Shown here one piece after another: positions 35,911 to 45,506 of a DNA stretch of 64,000 bases. A program made the translations under genes and the position numbers. Numbering within the stretch: position 1 is the first letter of the stretch; every line of letters starts with the position of its first letter. The notes under the pieces were generated by a model. It had not been told where the DNA came from. It saw only the letters and a program-made list of their open reading frames with translations, and made no database searches. This DNA comes from JAXGYX01 sp040772065 (GTDB taxonomy: Bacteria > Bacillota > Clostridia > Saccharofermentanales > Fastidiosipilaceae), in the NCBI GenBank assembly GCA_040772065.1, contig JAXGYX010000001.1, positions 992,001-1,056,000 on the forward strand. Direction: 5' to 3'.

Positions 35911-35943
35911 ATTATTCCTCCTGATTTATATCGATTCTCATTT

Positions 35944-35949
35944 ATTATA
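35944..35949 (-). promoter_or_regulatory. yebC: -10 element of the yebC promoter
   Basis: A perfect TATAAT on the minus strand 33 bases before the yebC ATG; at 17-base spacing the -35 region reads TTTTCA. It is divergent from a plus-strand promoter about 40 bases away. Confidence 0.6.
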
Positions 35950-35982
35950 CGAAAATTAACCTGAATTGAAAATAATTGTCCT

Positions 35983-35992
35983 GTGCTATGAT
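35983..35992 (+). promoter_or_regulatory. Extended -10 promoter of the DUF815 ATPase gene
   Basis: Plus-strand TGTGCTATGAT carries an extended -10 (TGn then TATGAT at 35987-35992). TTGAAA lies 15 bases before it at 35966-35971, closer than ideal. Roughly 80 bases upstream of the ATPase start. Confidence 0.5.
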
Positions 35993-36071
35993 AAAATGTG
36001 ATTCTGAATTTTGCTAATTTAACTTGATATATTATTCTGTACTTATTTTTCACTTAAATAAGGGGGCGACG

Positions 36072-37478
36072 ATGCTGGAAAAAAGATTGAAAGCGCGTAC
36101 GGATTTATTAAAACTCGAACTGGCCTTGGATTGCCTGTCCGTTTACAACGGAGTGCTGAAGGATCCACCGATCCGGCGTGCCCTTGATTTGGTCACGGCG
36201 CTGAACCGGGACACGGGCAATATCCACACCCGGGCGTGCGCCTATTCAGCCATGTACCGCTCGCTGATTAAAGAAAACTGTCTGATGTCGTGGAGTGAGT
36301 ACGTGATCCATGCGGTTTTACGCGATGCCAATCCATTCACCCGGGCCGTCTCTTCGGTATCCCGCTATCGATTGAGCCGTGCGTCTCATCAGCCATGTGG
36401 CCAACAGCGCTCGGACGATGGCGTGTCTCAGTTGGCGCCGAGTGTCGTTGAGGACCTGAACACATTGCAGCAGCTCGCGCAACTCAATCCAACAGATATC
36501 AAAGAGCTTTTGCGCGCCGAGGCGATTCAGACCTCTCAGGAATGGGCGCTGTCCATCATCGCTAAGCTGCCGGAATGGACGGTTCTCCCCTTTAACAATT
36601 CCGGCGGGATGCGAAAAAGGCGCAAAGCTCATTCCCCTCATGCGGTTTGCGACCTTTTGTTGACAGCTTTGCCTAACGAAAACGGATGGTCAGGCTGCTA
36701 CAACGAATTACGTGATTTCCATCGTGTCAATGGCTATGGCGAGATGCCGTTCGCACATTTTTTCTGCTGGTCAGGCAATCTTCTGAGGCCCATACTCACA
36801 CCTGATCCGATCACACTGAACGGTCTGCTCGACTACGACGGGATGATCGCCAAGGTAGTGGACAACACCAAACTGTTTTTGGATGGAAAGTCAGCCGAAA
36901 ATGTTCTGTTGTATGGCGCGAGGGGGACCGGCAAGTCATCCACAGTCAAGGCCGTGGGCAACGAGTTTGGCGCACGCGGACTACGCATGATTGAGGTGAA
37001 GAAAAAAGATCTCGGCAAGCTGCCGGAGCTGCTGGATAAACTTAGCGACAGCCGGATCAAATTCATAATCTTCATTGATGATCTAAGTTTTGAGGCCCAG
37101 GGGGACGAATACAACTCATTGAAGTCAATTTTGGAAGGTGGTTCGGCCAAACAGCCCTCGAACACACTGATCTACGTCACCTCGAACCGACGTCATATCG
37201 TGGTTGAGCGTTTCAGCGACACACAAGAGGATTTATTTGAAAACGACGCGCGTCACGAGAAATTGTCACTCGCCGAGCGGTTTGGCCTGAGCCTGCACTT
37301 CCGTACGCCGTTGCAAAAAACATATCTGGAGATCGTCGCGGATATCGCGGCAAAGAGCAAGCTTGACATCGACTCGGACGTTTTGGAACGCGAAGCGCTG
37401 ACCTTCGCCAACCATATCGGCAGCCGCTCACCGCGCACCGCACGTCAGTTTGTGCGGCAGATCGCCAACGAAAACTGA
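36072..37478 (+). CDS. DUF815-type AAA ATPase
   Basis: A 468-residue protein. The N-terminal half is helical and variable; from residue ~230 it is an AAA ATPase of the DUF815 group: NVLLYGARGTGKSSTVKAV (Walker A), IKFIIFIDDLSFE (Walker B), NTLIYVTSNRRHIV (sensor 1) and GSRSPRTARQFV (sensor 2 region). The biochemical role of the group is unknown. GGGGGCGACG precedes the ATG at 36072; the longer reading from 36024 runs into the promoter. It lies 57 bases ahead of prfC and is probably co-transcribed. Confidence 0.85.
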   Translation: MLEKRLKARTDLLKLELALDCLSVYNGVLKDPPIRRALDLVTALNRDTGNIHTRACAYSAMYRSLIKENCLMSWSEYVIHAVLRDANPFTRAVSSVSRYRLSRASHQPCGQQRSDDGVSQLAPSVVEDLNTLQQLAQLNPTDIKELLRAEAIQTSQEWALSIIAKLPEWTVLPFNNSGGMRKRRKAHSPHAVCDLLLTALPNENGWSGCYNELRDFHRVNGYGEMPFAHFFCWSGNLLRPILTPDPITLNGLLDYDGMIAKVVDNTKLFLDGKSAENVLLYGARGTGKSSTVKAVGNEFGARGLRMIEVKKKDLGKLPELLDKLSDSRIKFIIFIDDLSFEAQGDEYNSLKSILEGGSAKQPSNTLIYVTSNRRHIVVERFSDTQEDLFENDARHEKLSLAERFGLSLHFRTPLQKTYLEIVADIAAKSKLDIDSDVLEREALTFANHIGSRSPRTARQFVRQIANEN

Positions 37479-37535
37479 TTCGATCCGTATTGATTGCTGT
37501 CACATTTCAAATCATTCTTCTTAAGGAGATCCCAC

Positions 37536-39146
37536 ATGACTGTTTTATTGTCAAATGAAGTTGCCCGGCGCCGCACATTCGCCATCATTTCCCATCCCGA
37601 CGCGGGCAAGACCACAATTACCGAAAAACTATTGTTGTATGGTGGCGCGATCCGTGAGGCCGGCAGCGTGAAGGCGCGAAAAGCCTCTCACCACGCCACT
37701 TCAGATTGGATGGAAATTGAAAAACAGCGGGGTATCTCCGTCACATCTTCGATTATGCAATTTGAATATGACGGAAAGGTGATCAACATTCTGGACACTC
37801 CCGGTCACCAGGATTTCTCGGAGGATACCTATCGCACACTGTGCGCCGCCGATTCGGCGGTCATGTTGATCGATGGCGCGAGGGGTGTGGAACCACAGAC
37901 CATCAAATTATTTGAAGTCTGTAAAAAACGCGGAATACCCATTTTTACATTCATCAACAAGATGGACCGCGCTTCTTTGCCACCATTTGAATTGCTCGAC
38001 CAGTTGGAGAAAGTTCTGAACATTGATTCTTATCCAATCAACTGGCCGATCGGCACAGACGGCGATTTCAAGGGGACCTATAATCGCGAGAAACGCCATG
38101 TTGAGCGGTTTGTGTCCAACACCACACACGGAGCGACTCAGGTGGAGATCCGGTTGACCGATGTCGACGACCCCCGACTGGGTGAGCTGATCGGTTCGGA
38201 TTACCATGCCCATCTAAAAGATGATATTGATTTGCTGAACATCGCCGGTGACTCCCTTGACATGACAAGGGTTGCACATGGAGAGTTGACGCCGGTGTTT
38301 TTTGGCAGCGCGATCACCAACTTCGGTGTGGAGCCTTTTCTGCATGACTTTTTAAAGATGGCTCCGCCACCGAGCGCCATGGCTGTCGAGGACGGCATGG
38401 TGAGGCCGACCGATGAGGAGTTCACCGCCTTTGTCTTTAAGATTCAGGCAAATATGAATCCGGGACATCGTGACCGTATGGCCTTTATTCGCATTTGTTC
38501 CGGACATTTTAAAAAAGGTTTGGAGATCACCAATCAGCGAGATGGGCGCCCCGTTCGCCTGAATCAACCCCAGACATTTATGGCTCAGGATCATCGCGTG
38601 CTTGAGGAAGCCTTCGCCGGGGACATCATAGGGGTGTTCGACCCCGATCAATTCCGTATTGGAGATTCTCTTTACACCGGAAAGACTCCGGTGAAATTCG
38701 CTGACATTCCCCAATTCCCACCCGAACATTTCGCGTTGGTCTCGCCCAAAGACTCAATGAAACGCAAACAGTTCAACAAGGGAATGAGACAACTCGCGCA
38801 AGAAGGCGCGGTTCAGCTATATAAGCAACCTGAGGCAGGTACTGAGACCTATGTTGTGGGCGTGGTAGGTGTACTCCAGTTCGATGTGCTTGAGCATCGT
38901 TTGCAAAATGAATACAAAGTGGAGATCCGCAAAACCATGCTGGACTACCGACTGGCGCGCTGGCTCAAGCTTGAAGGCAAGGATTTTGCCTCCACCGATG
39001 ATTTTGACAATCTCAATCTGACCAGCACAACTATGAAAGTCATGGACCGTTATGAACAGCCGGTGTTGCTGTTTGAATCATCCTGGGCGATCGACTGGGC
39101 GCTTGAACGAAACGAAGGTCTGAGACTCAGCCAAATCAATGACTGA
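37536..39146 (+). CDS. prfC: Peptide chain release factor 3
   Basis: A 536-residue translational GTPase that recycles RF1/RF2 after termination. G-domain motifs: IISHPDAGKTT, the switch region EKQRGISVTSS, LDTPGHQDFSEDTYR and FINKMDR. RF3-specific segments include DWMEIEKQRG and the C-terminal LLFESSWAIDWALERN. AAGGAGAT sits six bases before the ATG at 37536. Confidence 0.96.
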   Translation: MTVLLSNEVARRRTFAIISHPDAGKTTITEKLLLYGGAIREAGSVKARKASHHATSDWMEIEKQRGISVTSSIMQFEYDGKVINILDTPGHQDFSEDTYRTLCAADSAVMLIDGARGVEPQTIKLFEVCKKRGIPIFTFINKMDRASLPPFELLDQLEKVLNIDSYPINWPIGTDGDFKGTYNREKRHVERFVSNTTHGATQVEIRLTDVDDPRLGELIGSDYHAHLKDDIDLLNIAGDSLDMTRVAHGELTPVFFGSAITNFGVEPFLHDFLKMAPPPSAMAVEDGMVRPTDEEFTAFVFKIQANMNPGHRDRMAFIRICSGHFKKGLEITNQRDGRPVRLNQPQTFMAQDHRVLEEAFAGDIIGVFDPDQFRIGDSLYTGKTPVKFADIPQFPPEHFALVSPKDSMKRKQFNKGMRQLAQEGAVQLYKQPEAGTETYVVGVVGVLQFDVLEHRLQNEYKVEIRKTMLDYRLARWLKLEGKDFASTDDFDNLNLTSTTMKVMDRYEQPVLLFESSWAIDWALERNEGLRLSQIND

Positions 39147-39192
39147 ATTCTTCTTCAACGACTGAATCCCCCTTTTATGACGTATGGTGGTG

Positions 39193-39212
39193 GACAGATT
39201 GATCAATCTGTC
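39193..39212. repeat. 20-bp perfect palindrome across the acyltransferase stop codon
   Basis: GACAGATTGATCAATCTGTC spans the convergent end of prfC and the acyltransferase gene. It could form a hairpin in either transcript, but neither side has a T-run, so I do not call it an intrinsic terminator. Confidence 0.5.
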
Positions 39213-41281
39213 ACTTCGCTCAAACGTGACAGCGCCACTTGTTTCGCCACAAACTCCGCGAACACTTTGGCGCCGGTGGCATTTGGATGAGTGGCGTCCC
39301 CATAGAACAATTCCGGTTTGGTCTTGGCGAACTCGTACCAATCGATCACAACTGCGTTGTCATAGGGTTCGGAAGCTCGTTTCAATGTCTGGTTGATTCG
39401 TTCCTCAACCTCGGGTGACAATTCGACGACAGTCAGGAAGTAAACATAATGATCGGAAAACTCCGTGCAGACTTCTTGCACCATTGCGTCATTTAACACA
39501 CCGTTGGTGCCGAGCATAAATAAAATGTCCGTTTGCAGATTGTCACTCTCCTGCTTTTCACGCAACAATTTTATGCCATCCGGGAACTGACGGCTGACCT
39601 GGCTATCCACATCGATCATTGGCATGGCGTTTTTCAGTTCAGTCGCCGCGCTGGCCGCGACTGAGTCACCGATACAGGTGATCGGCAACGACTGCAAAAA
39701 GTTGAACTCGTCTTCATCCATGGCCAATTCGGGATAATTTTGGACCACCAGCCTGGCCTGATCCGACAGATATTCGGCAGGTTCAGTCGTCTCGACAGGT
39801 TCCGTCTCCATTTCAGGATTCAGCAGGCGCAGCACCGAGTCAAAATCCAGAGCGGACCCGACCTGCACTTCGACTCCGGGTTTTTGCGTTGTGAGCGCCT
39901 CATCATCCTCATACACCGACTCGTCGGAGGCCTGACCTTCTATTCGCTCCGCGAGTTCATCGGTGTAGGTGGCTTTTCCGGTCGGCGCCCGGACCAAGGC
40001 GGCAACCGTGCTGGATAAGCAAAACACTACCACGATCCACACAGAAAGATTGGCGATCATTTTACGATTTCGAGTTGTCGGATCCGACGAGGGGGCAGAT
40101 TGAATCGAGCGCAACAGATAATTCACGAATCGACTCCAATTCACTTCGGTCAATCGATAGGTCAACTCCGCCATGATCACGACGACGATGAGCTGGATAA
40201 CAACGGTTGTCCAATAAGAGATCTTGACGAATCTCAGCAAATCTTGACTCAAAATCATAATCGGGTATTGCCACAGATACAGAGAATATGATCGTTTTCC
40301 TATCGCCCGCAGCGGTCTCAAAGAGAAAACCCGGCCAAACACTGTACGCCGATCACCCACACAAGCCAACAAAATGACAATCAGCACGGAAAAAGAAAAT
40401 ATTCCGAAATAATACGATATCGCCCGATCTCCGGGCAGAAAGAACATAAATATCAAAACAAGGAAGGTGACGATCAAACCAATAAAATCCAGGTCTTTGC
40501 GAGGCAGATAATCGGTCAGTCGACGCAGGCGGGAAACGGGAAGCAAACCTGCGAGCATCGCTCCTAAAAGAAAGCTGAACGCCCTGGTGTCCGTACCGTA
40601 ATACACTCTGGTTATCGGAAATTTCAAGGCTGTCAAGACGATCATCGTGGCGAATGAGGTGACGGCGAGCAAAAAGCTCGTGGCAAAAGTCGCAAACCGC
40701 GCATTGCGTTTGCTGACCCGCACGATCACCGACATCAACAGTGGCCAGGCAAGATAAAACTGGATTTCCAATCCCATCGTCCACATGTGTGTCAGTGGGT
40801 TCAGATTTCCATGCATGTCAAAATAGGACAGGTTTTGAGCGATCTGCCACCAGTTATTGTACCCACCAATTGTACTAAATAAGTTTTCCCGATAATTCAA
40901 TAGCAAATCAGGGTGGACCCAAAAAATCCAGGTCGTGAGAATCAACAGTACAAAAATCAAAGGTGGAAAAATACGCTTGATTCTATTTTTATAAAAAGTG
41001 CCTAAAAATAATGATTGCTTGGTGTTGTATGAACGTAAAAATGATTCCGTGACTAAATAACCGGACAAAGCAAGAAAAACAGGCACCCCTAGAAAACCAC
41101 CTTTGACAGTGGCCGGAAACAGGTGATACAACATCACAAAAATGACCGCCAGCCCTCTCAATCCCTGAAAGGACGAAATCATTCGTGTCCCATTGTCAGT
41201 CGTTCCGCGCTGAGTTGGCGCAGAGCGGTGCGGGTGCTGAATATTAGGTCCATTCTCTTTCGAAACTGGATACCCGTCCAT
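39203..41281 (-). CDS. OatA-like acyltransferase with SGNH domain
   Basis: A 692-residue membrane enzyme. Residues ~25-400 form an acyltransferase-3 domain of about ten helices (GLRGLAVIFVMLYHLFP with the catalytic His region, FLGVPVFLALSGYLVTESF). Residues ~520-690 form an extracellular SGNH esterase-like domain: TCIGDSVAASA, MLGTNG and the Asp-His pair in YGDATHPNATG. OatA proteins O-acetylate peptidoglycan, giving lysozyme resistance; other members modify different glycans. ATG 41281 follows GGAGGAAAGC. It starts 47 bases after the fatty acid cluster ends and may be read from it. Confidence 0.88.
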   Translation of the reverse strand: MDGYPVSKENGPNIQHPHRSAPTQRGTTDNGTRMISSFQGLRGLAVIFVMLYHLFPATVKGGFLGVPVFLALSGYLVTESFLRSYNTKQSLFLGTFYKNRIKRIFPPLIFVLLILTTWIFWVHPDLLLNYRENLFSTIGGYNNWWQIAQNLSYFDMHGNLNPLTHMWTMGLEIQFYLAWPLLMSVIVRVSKRNARFATFATSFLLAVTSFATMIVLTALKFPITRVYYGTDTRAFSFLLGAMLAGLLPVSRLRRLTDYLPRKDLDFIGLIVTFLVLIFMFFLPGDRAISYYFGIFSFSVLIVILLACVGDRRTVFGRVFSLRPLRAIGKRSYSLYLWQYPIMILSQDLLRFVKISYWTTVVIQLIVVVIMAELTYRLTEVNWSRFVNYLLRSIQSAPSSDPTTRNRKMIANLSVWIVVVFCLSSTVAALVRAPTGKATYTDELAERIEGQASDESVYEDDEALTTQKPGVEVQVGSALDFDSVLRLLNPEMETEPVETTEPAEYLSDQARLVVQNYPELAMDEDEFNFLQSLPITCIGDSVAASAATELKNAMPMIDVDSQVSRQFPDGIKLLREKQESDNLQTDILFMLGTNGVLNDAMVQEVCTEFSDHYVYFLTVVELSPEVEERINQTLKRASEPYDNAVVIDWYEFAKTKPELFYGDATHPNATGAKVFAEFVAKQVALSRLSEVTD

Positions 41282-41328
41282 GCTTTCCTCCAATTATCTC
41301 ATTTTTATGATTAAAACTTGTCGCGCGA

Positions 41329-43197
41329 TCAATCCTCTTCACCGAAAACACCGATGCCGCGAAATTTTTCATAGCGTGATTCCAACATTGAATCTATCGG
41401 CGTTTTATCCAAAGAGATCAAAGAGTCTTCAAAAAACAGCTTAATGTTCATCGCCGTCTTCTGCGGGTCATCATGCGCCCCCTCTCCGGGCTCCGGAATG
41501 ATCTCATCACAGATACCCAGTTCGGTCAAATCACTCGCGGTGATGCGAATCTTGTCCGCTGCCTCCATCTCCCGTGTCGGATCTTTCCACAGCAAAGACG
41601 CGTAGCCTCGTGGGGAAATCACCGAAAATATCGAATTTGACAACATGCCAAGTTTATCACAAATAGTCAGGGCCAGCGCGCCGCCACTTCCACCCTCACC
41701 GATGACCACGCTGATCACCGGTGTGGACAACGTCATGCATTCCATCAAATTGCGCGCGATCGCCTCGCCCACCCCTCTCTCCTCGGCTCCCACACCACAA
41801 TAGGCACCCGGAGTGTCCACAAAGCAAAAGATCGGCCGACCAAATTTTTCCGCCTGCTTCATTAGACGCAATGATTTGCGATAACCTTCCGGATGAGCCA
41901 TGCCGAAGTTTGTGTGATTGTTCTCTTGGAGGTTGCGACCTTTATGATGCGCGATAACGGTGACCGGCTTGCCATTGAAAACAGCCAATCCACCCCAAAT
42001 CGCCGCGTCATCGGAAAAATATCGATCACCATGCAATTCCAGCCCCGCGTCAAAAACAAGAGGCAGGTAATCGATAATGTTGGGGCGGTCTTTGTGACGA
42101 ATCAGGTCCAAACAATGTGAGCCTCTGCGTACGACAAGCAGACGATCTTCCGCAGTGATTTCCGCCTCGATCGACTCTCTTTCCTCGGCAGTCAGGCCAA
42201 GTGTCCAGCTCTCGCTATCCAGCATCGTCGCCGCATCAATCATCTCCTCGCCGAATCGGCTGTAGATTGGATTGTGCATTATCAGCAGCTCACCCAAGGT
42301 GTCGCGCATTTGATCGCGCGCCACGATCAAGTCCAAAAAACCATGTTCGAGCAAAAATTCCGCCCGCTGAAAGTCCTCCGGCAGTTTTTCTGAAATGGTG
42401 CCTTCGATAACTCTTCTACCCGCGAAACCAATCAAAGTTCCGGGTTCGGAAATGATGATGTCGCCCAGACTTGCGAAGCTGGCTGTGACGCCTCCTGTCG
42501 TTGGATCGGTCATAACCGAAATATAAAGCAATCCCGCGTCACTATGTCTGCCAACCGCGGCAGAGGTCTTCGCCATTTGCATCAGTGATAAAATGCCTTC
42601 CTGCATACGAGCGCCACCGGAAGCCTCAAACAGGACAACCGGAAGTTTGGTTTGAATCGCGTACTCAAAACAACGAGTGACCTTCTCGCCTACGACCGAG
42701 CCCATGGACCCCATCATAAATCGGCTGTCCATCACCCCCACAACAACCGGTTGGTCATGAATGCGCGCCGTGCCCGTGACCACACCCTCGCTCAGCCCTG
42801 TCTTGTTGCGCAGTTTTTTCAACTTGCCCTCATACTCATCGTTTTCGAGTGGATTCATCGTGATAAGGTCGGTGTCCATTTCCCGGAAAGTGCCGGGGTC
42901 CAGCACAAGTTCCAACCGTTCCAGCGCGGTGATACGGAAATGATGGCTGCATTTTGGGCAGACATTGTGGCGCTCCTCAAACTCATCCCGGAACACGACT
43001 TCACCGCAAACAGGACATTTGATCCAAAGATCTTCAGGAATCGGCTGTTGATAAGAGTAGGCTCGCCGGCTCGGGAGGGAGTCACCTCGTCGAGCGGTCT
43101 TGCGATCCTCTTCCGCCTGAGTCATCGCCTTGGCGTCTGAAAGCAAAGCCTCCTCATCGATTCGTTTGCGCAATTTTTCTGTTATTAAATTTCCCAT
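41329..43197 (-). CDS. accD-accA: Fused acetyl-CoA carboxylase carboxyltransferase (AccD-AccA)
   Basis: A 622-residue fusion of beta and alpha subunits. The N-terminal half is AccD with its zinc ribbon (CPVCGEVV and CPKCSHHF, near residues 60-85), FEASGGARMQEG and TTGGVTASFA. From ~residue 330 it is AccA (GLELHGDRYF, FCFVDTPGAYCGVGAEERG, VVIGEGGSGGALAL). It transfers carboxyl from biotin to acetyl-CoA to give malonyl-CoA. The fusion keeps order and stoichiometry. A ~55-residue leader precedes the zinc ribbon. Last gene of the fab/acc unit. Confidence 0.94.
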   Translation of the reverse strand: MGNLITEKLRKRIDEEALLSDAKAMTQAEEDRKTARRGDSLPSRRAYSYQQPIPEDLWIKCPVCGEVVFRDEFEERHNVCPKCSHHFRITALERLELVLDPGTFREMDTDLITMNPLENDEYEGKLKKLRNKTGLSEGVVTGTARIHDQPVVVGVMDSRFMMGSMGSVVGEKVTRCFEYAIQTKLPVVLFEASGGARMQEGILSLMQMAKTSAAVGRHSDAGLLYISVMTDPTTGGVTASFASLGDIIISEPGTLIGFAGRRVIEGTISEKLPEDFQRAEFLLEHGFLDLIVARDQMRDTLGELLIMHNPIYSRFGEEMIDAATMLDSESWTLGLTAEERESIEAEITAEDRLLVVRRGSHCLDLIRHKDRPNIIDYLPLVFDAGLELHGDRYFSDDAAIWGGLAVFNGKPVTVIAHHKGRNLQENNHTNFGMAHPEGYRKSLRLMKQAEKFGRPIFCFVDTPGAYCGVGAEERGVGEAIARNLMECMTLSTPVISVVIGEGGSGGALALTICDKLGMLSNSIFSVISPRGYASLLWKDPTREMEAADKIRITASDLTELGICDEIIPEPGEGAHDDPQKTAMNIKLFFEDSLISLDKTPIDSMLESRYEKFRGIGVFGEED

Positions 43198-43231
43198 TTT
43201 GTCATCCTTATCATTCGCATTAAATCAAATT

Positions 43232-44605
43232 TTAACTTTCTCTTTCCTGGAGCTCGGCAATGATTTGCGGCAGTTTTTGATTCAGATAACCTATGTTGTA
43301 GTCACCTGAAATAAATTCAGGATCGCGCAGCATGGCGAGATGAAAGTCAATCGTGGTGGGGACACCCTCGATGATGAACTCTGTCAGCACTCTACGCATT
43401 CGCGCGATGGCGTCCAGCCGTGTAGGCGCGTGAACAATCACTTTGGCCAGCATGGAGTCGTAATAAGGCTGCACCGTATACCCCTGATAGATCGCCGAAT
43501 CAATACGCACGCCAATCCCGCCCGGCACGACCAATGTCTCGATGCGACCGGGGACCGGCATGAAGTTCTTCAGCGGATCCTCGGCGTTGATGCGACATTC
43601 AATTGCGTGACCGTTGAACATGATGTCATTTTGTCTACGTGACAGGCGGTAACCCGCGGCCATCCTGATTTGTTCTTTGACAAGGTTTGAGCCGGTCACG
43701 GCTTCGGTCACCGGGTGCTCAACCTGAATACGGGTGTTCATCTCCATAAAATAGTAATTATTGTTCTTGTCCACCAAAAACTCAACTGTTCCCGCTCCGA
43801 CATAGTTGACCGCTTTGGCAAGACGGACAGCGGTGTCGCCGATCTCTTTGCGCAATATTTTTGAAACAAAGGGAGAGGTCGCCTCTTCCAACATTTTCTG
43901 ATGACGTCGCTGAATGGAGCAATCCCTTTCTCCATAGTGGACAACGTTGCCGAATCCATCAGCCATCAATTGAATTTCGATATGGCGTGGATCTTCGACG
44001 AACCGTTCAATATAGACCCGATCATCACCAAACGCTGCCTTTGCCTCCGATCTTGCCGCCAAAAAAGAGTTTTCCAGCTCATGTTCGGCCATGGCGACAC
44101 GCATTCCGCGGCCACCGCCACCGGAGGTCGCTTTAATCATGACCGGGTAACCGATTTCCCGGGCGATGACTTTCGCTTCCGAAACCGTCGGCACCAAGTC
44201 CGGAGAGCCCGGCACCACCGGAACGCCCGCGGCCATCGCGGTCTGACGTGCGGTCGATTTATCCCCCATCATGCGCATGGTCTCGCTATCCGGACCGATA
44301 AAAGCGATGTTACATTTGGCGCACATCGTTGCGAACTGAGAGTTTTCGGATAGAAAACCAAATCCCGGATGAATCGCGTCCGCTCCTGTGATCGAGCACG
44401 CTGCCAAAATCGCCTGCGCGTTTAAATAGCTGTCTTTTGGAGAAGCGGGCCCGATACAGATGCTCTCATCCGCCAATTGGGTATGTAAAGCATAGCGATC
44501 AGCCTCTGAAAAGACAGCCACATTGCGTATGCCCATTTCGCGGCAGGCGCGAATGATGGTTATCGCGATTTCACCACGGTTCGCGATCAGCACTTTTCTG
44601 AACAT
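43232..44605 (-). CDS. accC: Biotin carboxylase subunit of acetyl-CoA carboxylase
   Basis: A 457-residue ATP-grasp enzyme that carboxylates biotin on AccB. Seen: LIANRGEIAITIIRACRE, the glycine-rich ATP loop KATSGGGGRGMRVA, FVEDPRHIEIQ, RDCSIQRRHQKMLEEA and the catalytic region MEMNTRIQVEHPVTE. GAGGAATAA lies upstream of the ATG. Confidence 0.96.
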   Translation of the reverse strand: MFRKVLIANRGEIAITIIRACREMGIRNVAVFSEADRYALHTQLADESICIGPASPKDSYLNAQAILAACSITGADAIHPGFGFLSENSQFATMCAKCNIAFIGPDSETMRMMGDKSTARQTAMAAGVPVVPGSPDLVPTVSEAKVIAREIGYPVMIKATSGGGGRGMRVAMAEHELENSFLAARSEAKAAFGDDRVYIERFVEDPRHIEIQLMADGFGNVVHYGERDCSIQRRHQKMLEEATSPFVSKILRKEIGDTAVRLAKAVNYVGAGTVEFLVDKNNNYYFMEMNTRIQVEHPVTEAVTGSNLVKEQIRMAAGYRLSRRQNDIMFNGHAIECRINAEDPLKNFMPVPGRIETLVVPGGIGVRIDSAIYQGYTVQPYYDSMLAKVIVHAPTRLDAIARMRRVLTEFIIEGVPTTIDFHLAMLRDPEFISGDYNIGYLNQKLPQIIAELQERES

Positions 44606-44610
44606 GATGG

Positions 44611-45045
44611 TTATTCCTCACTTCCAATCGAGAACATCATTTCCGCGCTGCAGGCCAGTTTTTCTCCAACATAGGCTTTGGCGATCGCACGTCCCGCCCG
44701 TCCGCGAAGCTGTTCCAACCTAACCTCATTGCGCAGCACATCGCCGGGCACCACTTTTTGCCTGAATTTCACCTTGTCGATTCGGCCAAAATATGCGATT
44801 TTGCCCTTATACTCCGGCATGCTTAAAATCAACACCGCCCCGGTCTGTGCAAGGGATTCCAGAATCAGCACACCGGGCATCACCGGTTGCCCCGGGAAGT
44901 GTCCAGCAAAATAGGATTCGTCCGCCGAGACATGTTTCAATCCGACAACCTTTTCGGCGTCCATCTCCAGGATCTCATCCACCAAAATAAAAGGCTCGCG
45001 ATGCGGTATGATCGTTTTAATCTGCTCTTGGTTCATTAAAGACAT
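44611..45045 (-). CDS. fabZ: 3-hydroxyacyl-ACP dehydratase FabZ
   Basis: A 144-residue hot-dog fold enzyme that removes water from 3-hydroxyacyl-ACP. IIPHREPFILVDE, the catalytic histidine in AGHFPGQPVMPGVLILESLAQ (read HFPGQPVMPGV) and the opposite-strand Glu in LESLAQ are present. AGGAGA precedes the ATG. Confidence 0.95.
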   Translation of the reverse strand: MSLMNQEQIKTIIPHREPFILVDEILEMDAEKVVGLKHVSADESYFAGHFPGQPVMPGVLILESLAQTGAVLILSMPEYKGKIAYFGRIDKVKFRQKVVPGDVLRNEVRLEQLRGRAGRAIAKAYVGEKLACSAEMMFSIGSEE

Positions 45046-45063
45046 TCTATTCTCCTGTCAAAC

Positions 45064-45501
45064 TCAGCGGATCAACATCAAAGGTTGTCCATACTCAACT
45101 TTTTCTCCGTTCGCGACGTAGATTTCCACAATCTCGCCGGCTGTCTCACTCACGACCTCGTTCATCAACTTCATCGCCTCGATAATGCACAACACATCAC
45201 CTTTTTTCACCACCGATCCCACGTTCACATACGGATCACGTTCCGGCGATGACGCGGCAAAGAAAACACCAACGACCGGAGAAGTCACAGCTGTGCCATC
45301 AACTTCTTTTGGTTCCTCGTTCTGTTTATCATCGGTTTCAACCGTTTCGGGCAACGATGTTGAGACAGGTAATAGATCAGCCGCGAGGATGCCGGACTCG
45401 CGCGAAAGCTTTAATGTCTCACCCAATCCTGTCCACTCCAGGCCGCTCAAACCACAGCGCGCCATTTCGGCCATCAGCTCTTTGATTTTTTCCACATCCA
45501 T
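45064..45501 (-). CDS. accB: Biotin carboxyl carrier protein of acetyl-CoA carboxylase
   Basis: A 145-residue carrier: a short helical N-terminus (VEKIKELMAEMARCG), a Glu/Thr-rich flexible linker (~50-75) and a C-terminal biotinyl domain with the biotinylated lysine in IIEAMKLMNEV. ATG 45501 has GGAGG ten bases upstream; the longer reading to 45534 overlaps fabF. Confidence 0.94.
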   Translation of the reverse strand: MDVEKIKELMAEMARCGLSGLEWTGLGETLKLSRESGILAADLLPVSTSLPETVETDDKQNEEPKEVDGTAVTSPVVGVFFAASSPERDPYVNVGSVVKKGDVLCIIEAMKLMNEVVSETAGEIVEIYVANGEKVEYGQPLMLIR

Positions 45502-45506
45502 GTTTG